64,000 nucleotides of DNA from Podospora pseudocomata. Lineage: Eukaryota > Ascomycota > Sordariomycetes > Sordariales > Podosporaceae. The notes beneath the pieces were generated by a model that was not told the origin of the DNA, ran no database searches, and saw only the letters and a list, made by a program, of their open reading frames with translations. Below are positions 1 to 10,502 of this stretch, piece by piece; position 1 is the stretch's first letter, and the number at the start of each line of letters is the position of its first letter. The position numbers were made by a program, and so were the translations under genes. The DNA lies in NCBI RefSeq assembly GCF_035222375.1, contig NW_026946363.1, positions 5,952,001-6,016,000 on the forward strand. The letters run 5' to 3'.

Positions 1-1
1 C

Positions 2-1569
2 CCAGGGAGGTCACTGTTTGCGACGTTGATACAGGCGCATTACTACTGGGGCAGGATCTCTAGACGGGCCATCAGTCACGATAAGAGCGCGAGACCGTGG
101 GAGCCAACCAGTCAGTATGCTGTCCTGGAAAAGAAACTGGCCGAGTGGGAGGCATTGCTGCCGAATGACCATAGGTGGAGCAGCCTGTTGCTGAAGGGCT
201 ACAAGCAGGAAGGTCATGATCTGGTGTGCTTATCGAACGTTATTTGCTGCGTGGCCCTTTGCTAATTTGAGTTCTATGCAGGCATATCTCGGAGTGACCA
301 TGACGCCGCGGCTCTGCAACATTGTGCTCCGTAAGGCGTACATACACAACATGATCAACCATGGCACTTCAGACGCGACCTTGGCGCGCTTTTGGAATGA
401 TATGGCGCAAGAGCTGTTCAGGAATGTCAAGGAGTTGTATGAGCAAATCCAGATCCAGTACGGAGACAGAGCTCCAGACGAGGGTCCCGGAGCCCAGATG
501 GCTGTAAGAATCATTCGGCTTTTGGCACTGAGAGCTATACTGACAGATGGCAGGCTTTCTGTGTATATACATGTGGCTTCCTGGCATGCTATTTGTGCAA
601 ATATCCCAAGTGTAGGTTCTACCTTGCTGGCTAGCGATGGCAAGGAAATATGCTAACATTTTCACAGTGTGTGCCGACTCTATTCTCGTGCGTGATGCTC
701 CGCAGATTGTCCAGCGCATCCTCGGCATCCTGAACGAGAGCAAGAACATCTGGCCGCTCGCGTCTAGGTGGTTCGACCACCTGGAAAAGTTTTCAAGAAC
801 GAAAACAGGAATGGCAGCAGAAACGCAGGGCAGCATGGCTGATAGCGTGAGTGCTCCGAGTTCGAACAGCACACAAGCCCACCCCATTTCCTCTCCTCCA
901 CCCCCTTCTTCATCTTCGGGAGACTTAGTGTCTTCAATCCAGAGAGATCCAATCCCTCACGTCCTGCAGCCGGCGCTCAAGGATGTGTTCACGCCAATCC
1001 AGCCGCGTCTCCTGCCGTCGTCAACTCCTTCGACCGAAGGCGCCAAGAATCACAACGGTGTGGTGTCCCCAACATCCACACAAGGCAGCGGTCCAAGCTC
1101 TGCCATCTTGCCGCTACCCCAGGGCCCGCCTCCCTCGGCCAATTCTCATCAGTTGTATATTGATCCCAACTTGAGATTGCCACTGCCTAATGCGCCGCCG
1201 CCTCCGCACGCACCTCAGCAGCAACATAAGGTCCAGTCACCTCAGCAACAGCATGCTCAGCATTCACCGACAGGAGGCGGTAGGCAGTCCACTGATGGGC
1301 TTGGGCTTTTGTTGGAGGCGTTCGATACTCATCGGTCGGCTCCAGGACCTCCCGGGCCCGGTCAACATCCTCACCGCGCTGAGGGACAGGGCCCACCACC
1401 GGGCGCCCCGTATGATCCTCAGGCGGCACCGCAGCCGTATTACACGCAGCATCAAGGGTTGCCGATGAATGACGGGTATGAGAACGAGTTGGGGTATTAC
1501 ATGAGCGATGGGGTGCCTCAAACTATGCAGAACTGGGTTGGGACGCCGCACATGTACACGGGGTACTAG
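2..1569 (+). CDS. Fungal-specific transcription factor, 3' part (N-terminus off left edge)
   Basis: This is the C-terminal 467 residues of a probable Zn2Cys6-type nuclear regulator. Proposed exons are 2-223, 282-503, 554-611 and 668-1569. The introns are 58, 50 and 56 bp, start with GT and end with AG, and splicing them joins one frame, for example KYPK|LCADS across the third. The first ~165 residues resemble the fungal transcription factor middle homology region: an aromatic QAHYYWGRISRRA stretch, WEALLPNDHRWS, then ILVRDAPQIVQRILGILNES. The last ~270 residues are rich in Pro, Gln, Ser and Gly, as in activation or low-complexity tails. The DNA-binding cluster would lie left of position 1, so the class is inferred from the middle region alone. 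The target genes are unknown. The family call is fairly sure, and the splice sites are likely but come from sequence only. Confidence 0.75.
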
Positions 1570-2363
1570 TGCTTTGATTGAGCGAGATGGATCATTTTTG
1601 GTACTGGCTTTTTCCTTTGATGTGGGTGGATGGGTAGTCGTTTGATAGCGGGAGTTGGGAAAGAGATATTTCGTCGTTTAGGTCAAGGGTATTGTTTTTG
1701 CTTTGGGGATGACTTTTGTCATTCTTTTGCCTACGGGGATACGAAGGTAGGCTATGGGATAAAAACTTGGACCGGGAAATCGGGATGGCAAGTGTCTTTT
1801 GCTAACATGTTTCTGAACTCTGGAGCTTTGGGGGGTAACAGCGGTGGATTTTGATCTGCTGCCTTTTTGCTTATGGGACTACTTGTTTCCTTCAGTCGAC
1901 CCGGCCATTATTGTTTCCTTGTGTCTTTTAGTAAGGAAGAAGGAGTGATACAAATCTTGAGTCTTGAATCAATGACAGGGGAATAAACAGCATTTTCTTC
2001 TTGCCCCTGAATGTTGGCCCAGCGCCAAGTGGTGTTGATGTGCATATATCCATTATGATTCGATTATGGAATATGCAACCACCAGCGGTCTATCCGAACT
2101 TTCGCCGCCAAGCGCGGCATTCCGTCATAGGACAGGAGCGGAGAGCGTTTTCGGTTGGCGGCAGTTCAGTAGGTGATTTTTGGATGCTGGAAATAATTCT
2201 GGATTAGCAATTCTAATCCACCACCACACAAACACGTAACACCCACGCTAGATCTCTACAGTTCTCGACGTTGACAATCCTGAACCTTTTCCCCCCAATC
2301 TCAGTAAAAAGCAAAAACCTGCGTGCGACCGAAAACGAGCGAGACCCCCAAGGAACAAAAAAA
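1570..2363. other. Intergenic: transcription factor 3' flank and isd11 promoter
   Basis: This 794 bp stretch has no convincing gene. It holds the T/G-rich 3' flank of the regulator gene, then a mixed region leading to the isd11 start. Short open frames here are small and lack coding-like composition. Confidence 0.6.
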
Positions 2364-2926
2364 ATGGCTACCCCGCGCCCGGAGCAGGCGCAAAAGGTGC
2401 TTTCGCTGGTATGCCTACCCCAGAAAAAAATTGGACTGAGCAAGTAGAGGATAAATGCTAATGATGGATTTGGGGGGGGGGACACAACAGTACAAGCAAC
2501 TCCTCCGGCAATCCTCCCAGTTTGCCAACTACAACTTTCGCGAGTACGCCAAGCGACGGACGAGGGATGCGTTCAGGGAGAACAAGAATGTGGAGGAGGA
2601 AAGGAGGGTGCAGGAGCTGGTGCAAGAGGGTTTGAACCAGTTGCACTTGTTGAAGGTGAGTCACGGATTTCCGCGGTGAAGTCTGGAGAGGGCAGATATG
2701 GGAAAGAGAGTAGGATTTTGATACCGGGGAGAAGAGGGAGGCTTGGGGGTTATGGTGCTGGAGGAGACATAAAAAAGAAGAGAAGCAGACACAGTGGCTA
2801 ACGAAACAACGACAGAGGCAAACAATGATCAGCCAGTTTTACAAGCACGACAGGCTTGTGGTGGAGGGCGGGCTCTCAGGGAAGGATAAGGGTGGGAAAG
2901 TGCTCAGGCAGAAGGATACCGGGTAG
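2364..2926 (+). CDS. isd11: ISD11/LYRM4-like LYR protein, cysteine desulfurase partner
   Basis: This 106-residue protein is the mitochondrial partner that stabilises the cysteine desulfurase Nfs1 and the acyl carrier protein in Fe-S cluster assembly (known for the family). Exons are 2364-2408, 2491-2655 and 2816-2926, with introns of 82 and 160 bp, all phase 0. The N-terminus carries the LYR-type motif as LYK ([12 protein letters not shown]), followed by [20 protein letters not shown], the family's most characteristic segment. The ATG at 2364 is the only one that joins in frame to this motif. The length matches the usual 90-110 residues. The first intron contains a run of ten G just before its acceptor, which is unusual. 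The identification is strong; only the third exon's exact end is less conserved. Confidence 0.9.
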
Positions 2927-3946
2927 GTTCTTGATCCTTGCACTCCGAATCTGCAGAAGACGGGAGGTGCTAATACAACCTGACTCGCAGCTGGGATTAA
3001 AGGTGTCAGCGGACGAAGAGGCAGTGTCTAGGAGGACCGACGTAGGGCTGTTTGTATAAATACTAGGAACAAGGACTCTTTAACAAGAAGGCAGGCGTTT
3101 TGCTGTACAGGGACCAGCACAAATAAAGGGGGTGCGTCTTTTTCAGTGTACCTCTGAGGACAATGATATCATGTGGTGTTGGCGGTGGCAGGAAAGGGAA
3201 TCAAACTCAGCTTCATTCTTCTCAATGGGAGTCAACAAGAGTGTGCCTACCTGTCTGGTCCTGGAAGCTTTGACAAGATCCGAATCTTTGGGTGTTGCTG
3301 GCTCACACTGATGACTTCTCGGATATATCGATATCGCTATATCCGACTAGTGCACTGCTTTGTGCATTTCGACACGCGAGGTGCTTGCTGACAACACGCG
3401 AATTGGCAGGGCAGCCGCGAATCAGATCGAGATCCTCAAAAGCAATCAACCAAGTCTCTTTCTTCCATTTCAATATACCAAATTGTGCCCATCTTTTTTT
3501 GAGAGCCATCTCCAGCCAACCATCAAATATTATTTTTACTCCAACAACTGTTACCAGCACAGTACTCATTGACATATCTAGCGCCCGTTACGAAAAACCC
3601 CCAAACCCACCATCGAGACCAACCAACCTTACTTGCGACCGATCATCATCCTTCCTAGTCCTCGCCGGTCTCAACTTACGCCACTGTCGTCGGTGTCGCG
3701 ACGCCACGCCCCGTAACGTTGTGCGCAAATCCACAAGTCCCCTGCGCCAGCTCCGGAGTCTCCGTTGCTTCCGGCCGAGGCCAGCGGAACTCGGAATCCA
3801 TAATCCAAAAGTTGTCGCGGGGTGACGTGAGATCCGGCGCGAGCTTCGGGGTCCGGTCCGTTTAGCACTGTGCAACAGGGGTAGCGGTCATTGATTTGTT
3901 GCTGCGTTTTTCCTTGGTGCTGTTTTTGCCTTGGTTTTGTTTTACA
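2927..3946. other. Intergenic: isd11 3' flank and promoter/leader of the next gene
   Basis: This stretch is about 1 kb. Short frames at 3292-3825 and on the minus strand near 3303-3979 look like chance. A C-rich segment at about 3590-3830 followed by T-rich sequence before the ATG at 3947 is typical of a fungal 5' leader. Confidence 0.55.
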
Positions 3947-6019
3947 ATGGCGCCTATGGTAAGGCATTTCTCTTTTCATTTATATTTGAAGACTCAAACC
4001 AACCTCCAAAACTGCCGAGATAAATCGAGCGATTGAGGATGTCCAGGCAAAAGATCTAGAAAGTTAATATGGACTTGTGGTTGCACCGAAACAGCAGTAT
4101 AGGACGGCGGCGCAGACCAGAAGGGGAAACCGGGCTGGCGTGGTTGAACATGATGACTTTGAAGGTGTGGCTCCCAACCCCTTTAGTGACATCACAGGTG
4201 GCTGATGAGTGTATTGTTTTTCAGGTCTCCCGGTTCGACAATGGACACGCGGCGAAGTCAACGTGGCCATGGGCCCTCCTCCTGACGACGATCAAAAGGA
4301 CGATATTTGGGCGATAGAGTTGCCTTTCGGCATGCCCAAGGATACAGCACTCTTGCCGCCACATTCCCAGGAGCTTCTCAGGGCGATGAGGTCCGGTAGG
4401 GTGTATAAGCGGCCCCCGCCCGAGGACGAGGACGAGGACATCGATTTCGGGACCAAGGGCGACAAAAAGGAGTCTGAGGTGGGGAACGAGGGCTTCACGG
4501 TCAGGGCGTGGAAGCAGATGCCGAGGAATGCAGAGGTCCCCTCAGTCTCCCACTTGGCAAAAAGACACAAGGACACCATCACACTGGCGAGTACTGCAAG
4601 TGTCACTCATATACCGGGACCCACAATCACCAGGGCGACTGTGAGGAGGATCGATGCGGCAGGCAATCCGTATGAGCAGACGATCACATTGAGTGAAGGA
4701 CAGCAAGTCGACGGCGAAATCATTCGCACGACGGTAATGCCTGCACCGGTTGCTGCGGCTGGCGAGGCGCTTGGGCAGCAGGCGACACCCGTCAAACGGA
4801 GACCACCGCCGCCTAAGAGGAAGGCCAAGGGGCCGGGCAGAGGAAGGAAGAAGGGAAGCGGGAAGATTGGCCAGTTGCCTTTGCCTGCCACCAGGTCACA
4901 GCAACAAGCAGCTGCTGGGGGCGAGGCTTCGGCTGAAGCCACGGTTGAGGGCGTACTCGGCGAGGGTCCACCAGGGGTAAGTTCTTGCCATCCGCGGCCA
5001 GTCGGGTATCAGGTCGAGTGGCTAACAACGGGCAACAGGTTGTCATCACGTCTGAGGAGAACGGCGATGCAGCAGGCCAGGACACCGAGATGGCCGACAA
5101 CTCGGTCATTCCTTCCGATGAGGAGGACGGTGACGAAGGGGACGAAGGCGACGAAGACGGTGAGGAGGAAGGTGGCGACGAAGAAGCCGGCGATGAAGAG
5201 TCAACAGCGACCCCTGAAGTGGGCAACGCTCCAAGTGATGTCGAGCAGGTTACAGAGCAAGCTCAAAGTCAGGATCAAGATCAAGAGATGCTCGGCTCAG
5301 ACGCTTCGGAGGTTATCCGACCAAGCTCGATTGAGGAACCTGAAGACGAGCAGCTGCCTCGTCGCGCCACCCCCGAAGAGGAGGTCACAGTTTCCAAGCC
5401 ACGGTTCCAACTGGGTCCACAATTTAACTCTCCTCGCGCTGAAGGCAGTCCCCTCAAGAACGTCATGGTCGTGTCGCCCACCGAGCCAGCGACCGCGCCT
5501 GCTGCTGCCAGCTACCTCGACATCCAATCTACTACCGTCTCCATGGACATTGACCTTGGGAACACTCAACCAAACATCCCTCTTCCATCCTCAGTGGAAA
5601 TATCAGCTACGGTGCAAACAGAAACAGCCGTTACCTCTGAAACATCAGCCGCTCCTAAGCCCAGCGCATCTACGCCCCCAATGGCAGACCAACAAGCTTC
5701 TGTGCCCGCAGAATCCATCTCTGAAGCTCTCACGATGCCAGAAGAGCAGCCCCCGTTCTCGGCGCAGACAACCGAGCCTGTGACCGCATCCGAAGCTTCT
5801 GTTTCGCTTGAGGTCCCAACGCAAATCCCAGAGGTCTCTCTCCAGACATCAGCCTCTCCTACTCTTCCTACTGCTTCCGAACCCCCTCAGGCACCCGAAG
5901 CAGGCAGCCCCGATCTTTTAGGCAGTCTTGAGGCCGAGCTCGACAGGGAAATGTCACTCAACAATAGATCCCCGCCGCCTGGTGAGCAGGAAAAACCATC
6001 CGCAACAGAAGCCCAGTAG
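3947..6019 (+). CDS. Acidic low-complexity protein of unknown function
   Basis: The proposed 604-residue product has exons 3947-3958, 4095-4164, 4225-4976 and 5039-6019. The N-terminal ~110 residues look folded or conserved ([19 protein letters not shown], then [16 protein letters not shown]). A basic stretch follows ([20 protein letters not shown]) that could bind nucleic acid. Next come a strongly acidic Glu/Asp tract near residues 270-300 and a Ser/Thr/Pro/Ala-rich tail. This composition suggests a nuclear protein, but that is inference, and I do not recognise a named family. The first exon encodes only four residues (MAPM), so the start is the least certain part. Intron 2 could use another donor, because the 33 bases at 4165-4197 are open and protein-like. 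The frame stays open after the TAG at 6017-6019 (see the tail entry). Confidence 0.65.
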
Positions 6020-6637
6020 GATGGCCTCGATAATGACGTCAAGAATACTGTCGACAAGTTGCTTGAGCTTGTTTGCAGTCGCGGTTTTCAGCCTGGGCTA
6101 TGGTCGGCGACAATTGAGTTGTATGGGTATGGCACCCGTGATTACCGGGGAGATTGCGATCCCTTTGGGGACGATGATCCAATTGAGGAGGAGGATCCCA
6201 TTGAGGAGGGGGATCCCATTGGGGATGAGGCTAGTCGTGACTGGCCTGATCACGATACCACCGATCACGATACGGATGGTTCAGACGGAGGTGACCCAAA
6301 CGGTGGTGGTCCAAATGGAGGTGATTCCGATGGAGGTGATTCTGATGGAGGCGATCCAGACGGAGGTGATCCAGACAGAGGTGATCTAGGCCGAGGTGAT
6401 CCAAACGGCGGTGGCCCAAACGGAGGTGGCCCAAATGGAGGTGGCCCCGACGGAGATGATCCAGATGGAGATGACCCTGACCATTATGACGGCGACCGCT
6501 TTGATGATATATTGCCGCTTTCACTCTCGCCTTGCTCCGCACGCTTCTGGGTACGCCTCCGTCGCCCACACCGACGCTCATGGCGTCGCAGACGTCAGCT
6601 CCATTTTCCTCGATACAGCCCCAACCGACGATGGTGA
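6020..6637 (+). other. Open frame continuing past the TAG, Asp/Gly-rich
   Basis: Directly after the stop of the preceding gene the same frame is open for 205 more codons, ending with TGA at 6635-6637. It begins DGLDNDVKNTVDKLLELV, passes through acidic DPIEEEDPIEEGDP, then 13 pentapeptide repeats, and ends Arg-rich. No canonical intron that I can find removes the TAG and keeps this frame: the GTGAGC donor at 5982 pairs with no acceptor giving a multiple of three. It may be a readthrough extension, a former C-terminus cut off by a new stop, or a chance open frame kept by the repeat. It lies where a 3' UTR would be expected. Confidence 0.35.
6287..6481 (+). repeat. 15-bp minisatellite, 13 units
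   Basis: There are thirteen consecutive 15-bp units of the form GGAGGTGATCCAAAC, with point differences and no length changes. In the open frame each unit encodes Gly-Gly-Asp/Gly-Pro/Ser-Asn/Asp. The units keep frame throughout. Confidence 0.9.
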
Positions 6638-7166
6638 CAAAACGTCTGGGATTGGGGTGATGGCACGGCTCGCACGGCTTGCGTGGCTTGATTGGCTCTG
6701 CCTTTTGGGCTTGTCGAAAGTACCTCGATGCCTTTCGCGAAATTGCGGGCAGGGACGGGATCAACACGCAAACACGGTTCTTGTTTCTCAGGGAAGTTTG
6801 GTGTTTTTCTTTGGGGAATCTCGGGCGTTCCACAATCTTTTCATTCGACTGGATCAGAAATACAATTGCAGCAGATAGATAGATGGAGAGATCAGAAGGC
6901 GGAAGTAAGGGAAGCGTCTTCAATTTTTCTTGTTTCACTCGGTTGGAGTTGAAAGAGGGACGAGCAGACAGCGTAAACAGGGTTATATATTCAAGAGAAC
7001 CCTTTCTTCTCTTTGGCACGCTTGCAATGATGTCTTTAGTGGCGTGGAGGTTGACGAGTTAGACGACTGAAGAGTAAGCCCGTTGAACTCTTCAAAGCGA
7101 ATGATGGTAGGTCACCACGTCGAATTCAACGAAAACGCGGAAAATAAAAGACTCAACGAGAAAACA
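6638..7166. other. Intergenic between convergent genes
   Basis: This 529 bp stretch separates the open tail of the plus-strand gene from the 3' end of the minus-strand fasciclin gene. I see no gene. It likely holds both 3' UTRs and terminators. Confidence 0.55.
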
Positions 7167-8487
7167 TTACATCCCCGCCGCCAAAACCGCCGCCCCGGCC
7201 GCCAACATCACCCCCGTCGGCACTGCCGCAAAGGCCCCCTTTCCCGCTCCATTGAGGGGAACCGTCACTGGCACAAATGTCGTCGTGGGGACGATTCCCG
7301 ACGTGAACGGTATATCTGCCACCGGAGTGACCCCAGCAAAAGCAGGAGCTTGGGTTGCTGCTGCTGGGTCAGGGGTGGCCGATGTGTTGGATGGGTTTAG
7401 GACACTGCCCATCCCCAATGTCAGCACCTTGCGATACCCAAGAGAGGTGGTGGGTAGGTAAGTTGGGGGAGGGGGGGGTGTGGGCGTACTTATCTATAAC
7501 ATGCACCACCCCGTTTCCGACAAGCACATCCCCCAGTATCACCCTCGCCGAGTTGACAAACAGCTGGTTGCCGTCCCGTCTGATGGTCAGGTTGGAGCCT
7601 TGGAGCGTCGCCAAGACGATTTGGTCTTGGGCTAGGAGTCGCGGGGAGAAGAGGATGCGGGAGGGGATGAGGTGGTAGCCTAGTATGTTGGCTAGGTCCG
7701 TGTCTGAGAGGCCGCTGGCTGCTGAACCGATTGCCTGGAAGGCGGGGTTGGATGGGGCGAAGAGGGTCATGTCTTGGAGGGAGGAGGTGCCGGAGGAGAG
7801 GCGGGCGGTGGTGAGGGCGCCGACCAGAGAAGTGAGGTTTATGTTGGAGAGGGTTTGAGAGAGGGGCGCTGGGACGGTGAGGACGGAGGAGATGATGTGG
7901 AGGGTGTTGTTGCTGTTGGCGAAGGTTAGGTCCTGGTAGGGGTTAGTATGAGAGGTATGTAATGGGCCAAGGGGGGAAACATGCGGGGGTGATGACAGAG
8001 GAGGCTTGCTTGTAGCCTGAGAAGAGGCTTGCTGTTTCGTTGAGGAGGGTCAATTGGAGTTTTTGGCCTCCGGTGACGTTGGCGAAGGGGGTGGAGAGGA
8101 GAGTGGAGGGGAAGATGGGGCTGGTGGTGAAGTCTGTTGAGAGGAATTTTCCAGAGAGGACGTGGTACTGAAGAACGCCGGAGAGGGCGCGGGGGCTGGT
8201 CATGAGTTCTGCTGAGCGGGCGTTCCGAGACAAGAGGTTGGTGAAGGCTTCGTTGGAGGGGGCGAGGAGGGTGATGTTTTGGGCGGTGGAGAGGGTCTGG
8301 AATAGGTCCGGGACGAGTTGGAGGAGACCTTAGGGGTCAGTAATTCTGAAGCTTGCAGGGTCAGAAAGAGGTCAGTCATACTTGTTAGTGTGCTTAGTGT
8401 GGCATTATTCTGTGCGAGAATCTCAGTTAGAGACTGGGCAGAGGCATATGCTGCCAGTGCTAGGGGAAGTAGATATGTGAGATACAT
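7167..8487 (-). CDS. Two-domain fasciclin (FAS1) GPI-anchored surface protein
   Basis: This 376-residue protein is probably attached to the plasma membrane or cell wall and involved in adhesion (family role). Exons on the minus strand are 8487-8382, 8328-7985, 7932-7490 and 7404-7167. A signal peptide (MYLTYLLPLALAAYASAQS) is followed by FAS1 domain 1 at about residues 20-170 (NITLLAPSNEAF, VLQYHVLSGKF) and domain 2 at about 180-300 (DMTLFAPSNPAF, ILGYHLIPSRI, VVHVIDNVLNPSN). A Thr/Ala/Pro linker and a hydrophobic C-terminus ending AAGAAVLAAGM fit a GPI signal. The ATG at 8487 is chosen because it opens the signal peptide. The second intron (7933-7984) needs a GC donor: the nearby GT would create an immediate stop, whereas GC joins SSVITP to DLTFAN as FAS1 domains require. 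Confidence 0.88.
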
Positions 8488-9593
8488 TTTGACTAATAAC
8501 AACACAAGGTTACAAAAGAGAGTTCAAGAACCAAAGAGATTGAACGAGATGAGTAGGAACATATCAGCTCAATATAGTGTTCGTCTTAGCAAGCACTCGG
8601 AACGTGAAGACTGTTGATGCCGTGCCATGATGGCCAACGAGTAGGAAAGCGGTGGAAATGATGTCTCTGGTATGAGAATCTCCACTGACATCAGGCTGAA
8701 AGTCATGATGCTCAAACATGTATCGAACGGCTGGATGGTGTAGATCATGCCCCTTGATTTTCCAAGGGCCAAGTGCGTCTGGCTTCTCAACATTTGGCTG
8801 AGTTTCTTGTCACATATATAAATAAGCTGGAGAGCCTCAACGGGATCTTTGCAAGAGCTCAATCTCGGCGTGAATAAAAGTTGAAGGCAGGTTGAGTTGT
8901 GAGAGGACGTTGGTGATAATTGGGGGAGCCAATTAGAGGCAGGGAAACCTGACCATCTTTGTGATCAGGGCTCAGCGCGGTCTGTGCGCGTCAGGAATTC
9001 CAGTAAGATAAGAGAGATAAAGAAGCAGCGAATGAAGCTCTACAGGTCGAGCATCAAAATATCTTGGAACAATCATCATTCCACCAGCTATTGTCAGCAC
9101 CTTGGAACTATTCTTCTGCTTCACAGGCCAGTCTCTGAAACATTGACTAATAACCATGGATCCTCATTGGCTTTCACGATACTCCGCAGGAACATGGCGT
9201 CCTGATGGGTCACTCCAGCACCCCTCATCCAATCACAGACCAGCCCAACTTCCAAGTTGAGGATCGGCTTTGCAGCACCTGACCAAGACAAGCAACTTTC
9301 ACTCAAACCCGACGATGTTCTGAACATGTTCAATTCTGTCTGGTATTCTACTCTCTCTCGCCAGCGCTGAGCTAGCATGCCACAAGATGCTAGCAATATG
9401 CAGTCTAAAGCAACAATGTCAATCCCCCGATGATGTCCTGACGGGCATGCTGCGCCCATAACGCCGTTTTCCCAAGTCGCCGATAACTCCTATTCATATG
9501 TTGTTGTATGCAACGTCCAATCCTTTTCCTCGTCGTACTCCTGATCGTCATTAACTCCATCGTGCTTCTACCCAGCCACCCAACACAGACCAC
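8488..9593. other. Intergenic: fasciclin promoter and met16 3' flank
   Basis: This stretch is 1.1 kb with only small open frames (minus strand near 8569-8862 and 9121-9459) that I do not recognise and that lack clear splice partners. It holds the upstream region of the fasciclin gene and the 3' flank of the PAPS reductase gene, both on the minus strand. Confidence 0.5.
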
Positions 9594-10502
9594 TCAGGCA
9601 GCGACCTCCTGACTTGGCTGCTGTGTCGTCGCCGTTGCGGTCTGGTTGAGCCACTGAGCATACCGGCTCTTTTTGTTGTGGATGCCGCACTCAGTCTTCT
9701 CCTGCCCCTTCCACCGACCGGCACGCTCATCCTCGCCTTCGGCAACCGGGACTGTCGAATGCCAGTCACCAACGGACTTGTACCCCCGGTCGAGGAGGGC
9801 ATTGTATGGCACATTGTTCTCCTTGATGTAGTCGTTGACTTGCTTGAAGGTCCAGGTGACGAGGGGGTTGATCTTGATGATGCCTCTCTCCTCGTCAAGC
9901 TCGATGACGGGAATGGCACCACGCTGGCCACCCTGAGACCGGCGACGTCCAGTCAGGACGGCGCCAACCTTCAGTTCATCGTATGCTCTTTGTTGAGGCT
10001 CGACCTTGGCGACCCAGTCGTACAGCTCCGAGGACATCTCATACAGCTTCTCTCCGTATGTGCTCTCAAACTCCTCTACTGTCTCAACGTCAAGTGGCTT
10101 AAAGACATGCATCTTGAGCCCATAGCGCTCCTTGACAGTGTCAACGAGCTCATATGTCTCCTTGAAGTGGTAAAGGGTGTCCAGGAAGATGAGGTCAATG
10201 GGCAGCGAATGAGGGTTCTCCTTCTGGATCTTGGCCAGCATATCGATGGTGACGAGACCGGTGAGGCCGAAGGCTGTTGTCTGGTACAGGTTGGGGAAGA
10301 AGGCCTTGGAGAACCTGAGGATGTCCATGGGGTGCATGTGCTCCAGTTGCTGGTTGAGGTGCTTCAGGTGTGCCGGGGTGAGCGAGATGGCAGGGAGGTT
10401 GGCGGTGGAATTGCCAGTCGAGGCAAAGCCCGAGTCGACGGAAGCGTCGTCGCCATTAGACGACGAGCGAGAGGAAGGGGCCCTCGACTCTTCGGTGGAC
10501 AT
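9594..10502 (-). CDS. met16: Phosphoadenylyl-sulfate (PAPS) reductase
   Basis: This 302-residue intronless gene encodes the enzyme reducing PAPS to sulfite with thioredoxin, in cytosolic sulfate assimilation. The ATG at 10502 (MSTEESRAPSS) begins a Ser-rich N-terminal extension of about 45 residues. The adenine nucleotide alpha-hydrolase fold follows: TTAFGLTGLVTIDML, IDLIFLDTLYHFKETYEL, then AVLTGRRRSQGGQR. The catalytic cysteine lies in KTECGIH at about residue 272, as in the family. A longer open frame reaches 10715, but its upstream part is not family-like. The ending is TAT/QQPSQEVAA with a TGA at 9594-9596. In fungi such genes are usually controlled by a bZIP sulfur regulator; I did not find a clear binding site by eye. 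The identification is very secure. Confidence 0.95.
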   Translation of the reverse strand: MSTEESRAPSSRSSSNGDDASVDSGFASTGNSTANLPAISLTPAHLKHLNQQLEHMHPMDILRFSKAFFPNLYQTTAFGLTGLVTIDMLAKIQKENPHSLPIDLIFLDTLYHFKETYELVDTVKERYGLKMHVFKPLDVETVEEFESTYGEKLYEMSSELYDWVAKVEPQQRAYDELKVGAVLTGRRRSQGGQRGAIPVIELDEERGIIKINPLVTWTFKQVNDYIKENNVPYNALLDRGYKSVGDWHSTVPVAEGEDERAGRWKGQEKTECGIHNKKSRYAQWLNQTATATTQQPSQEVAA

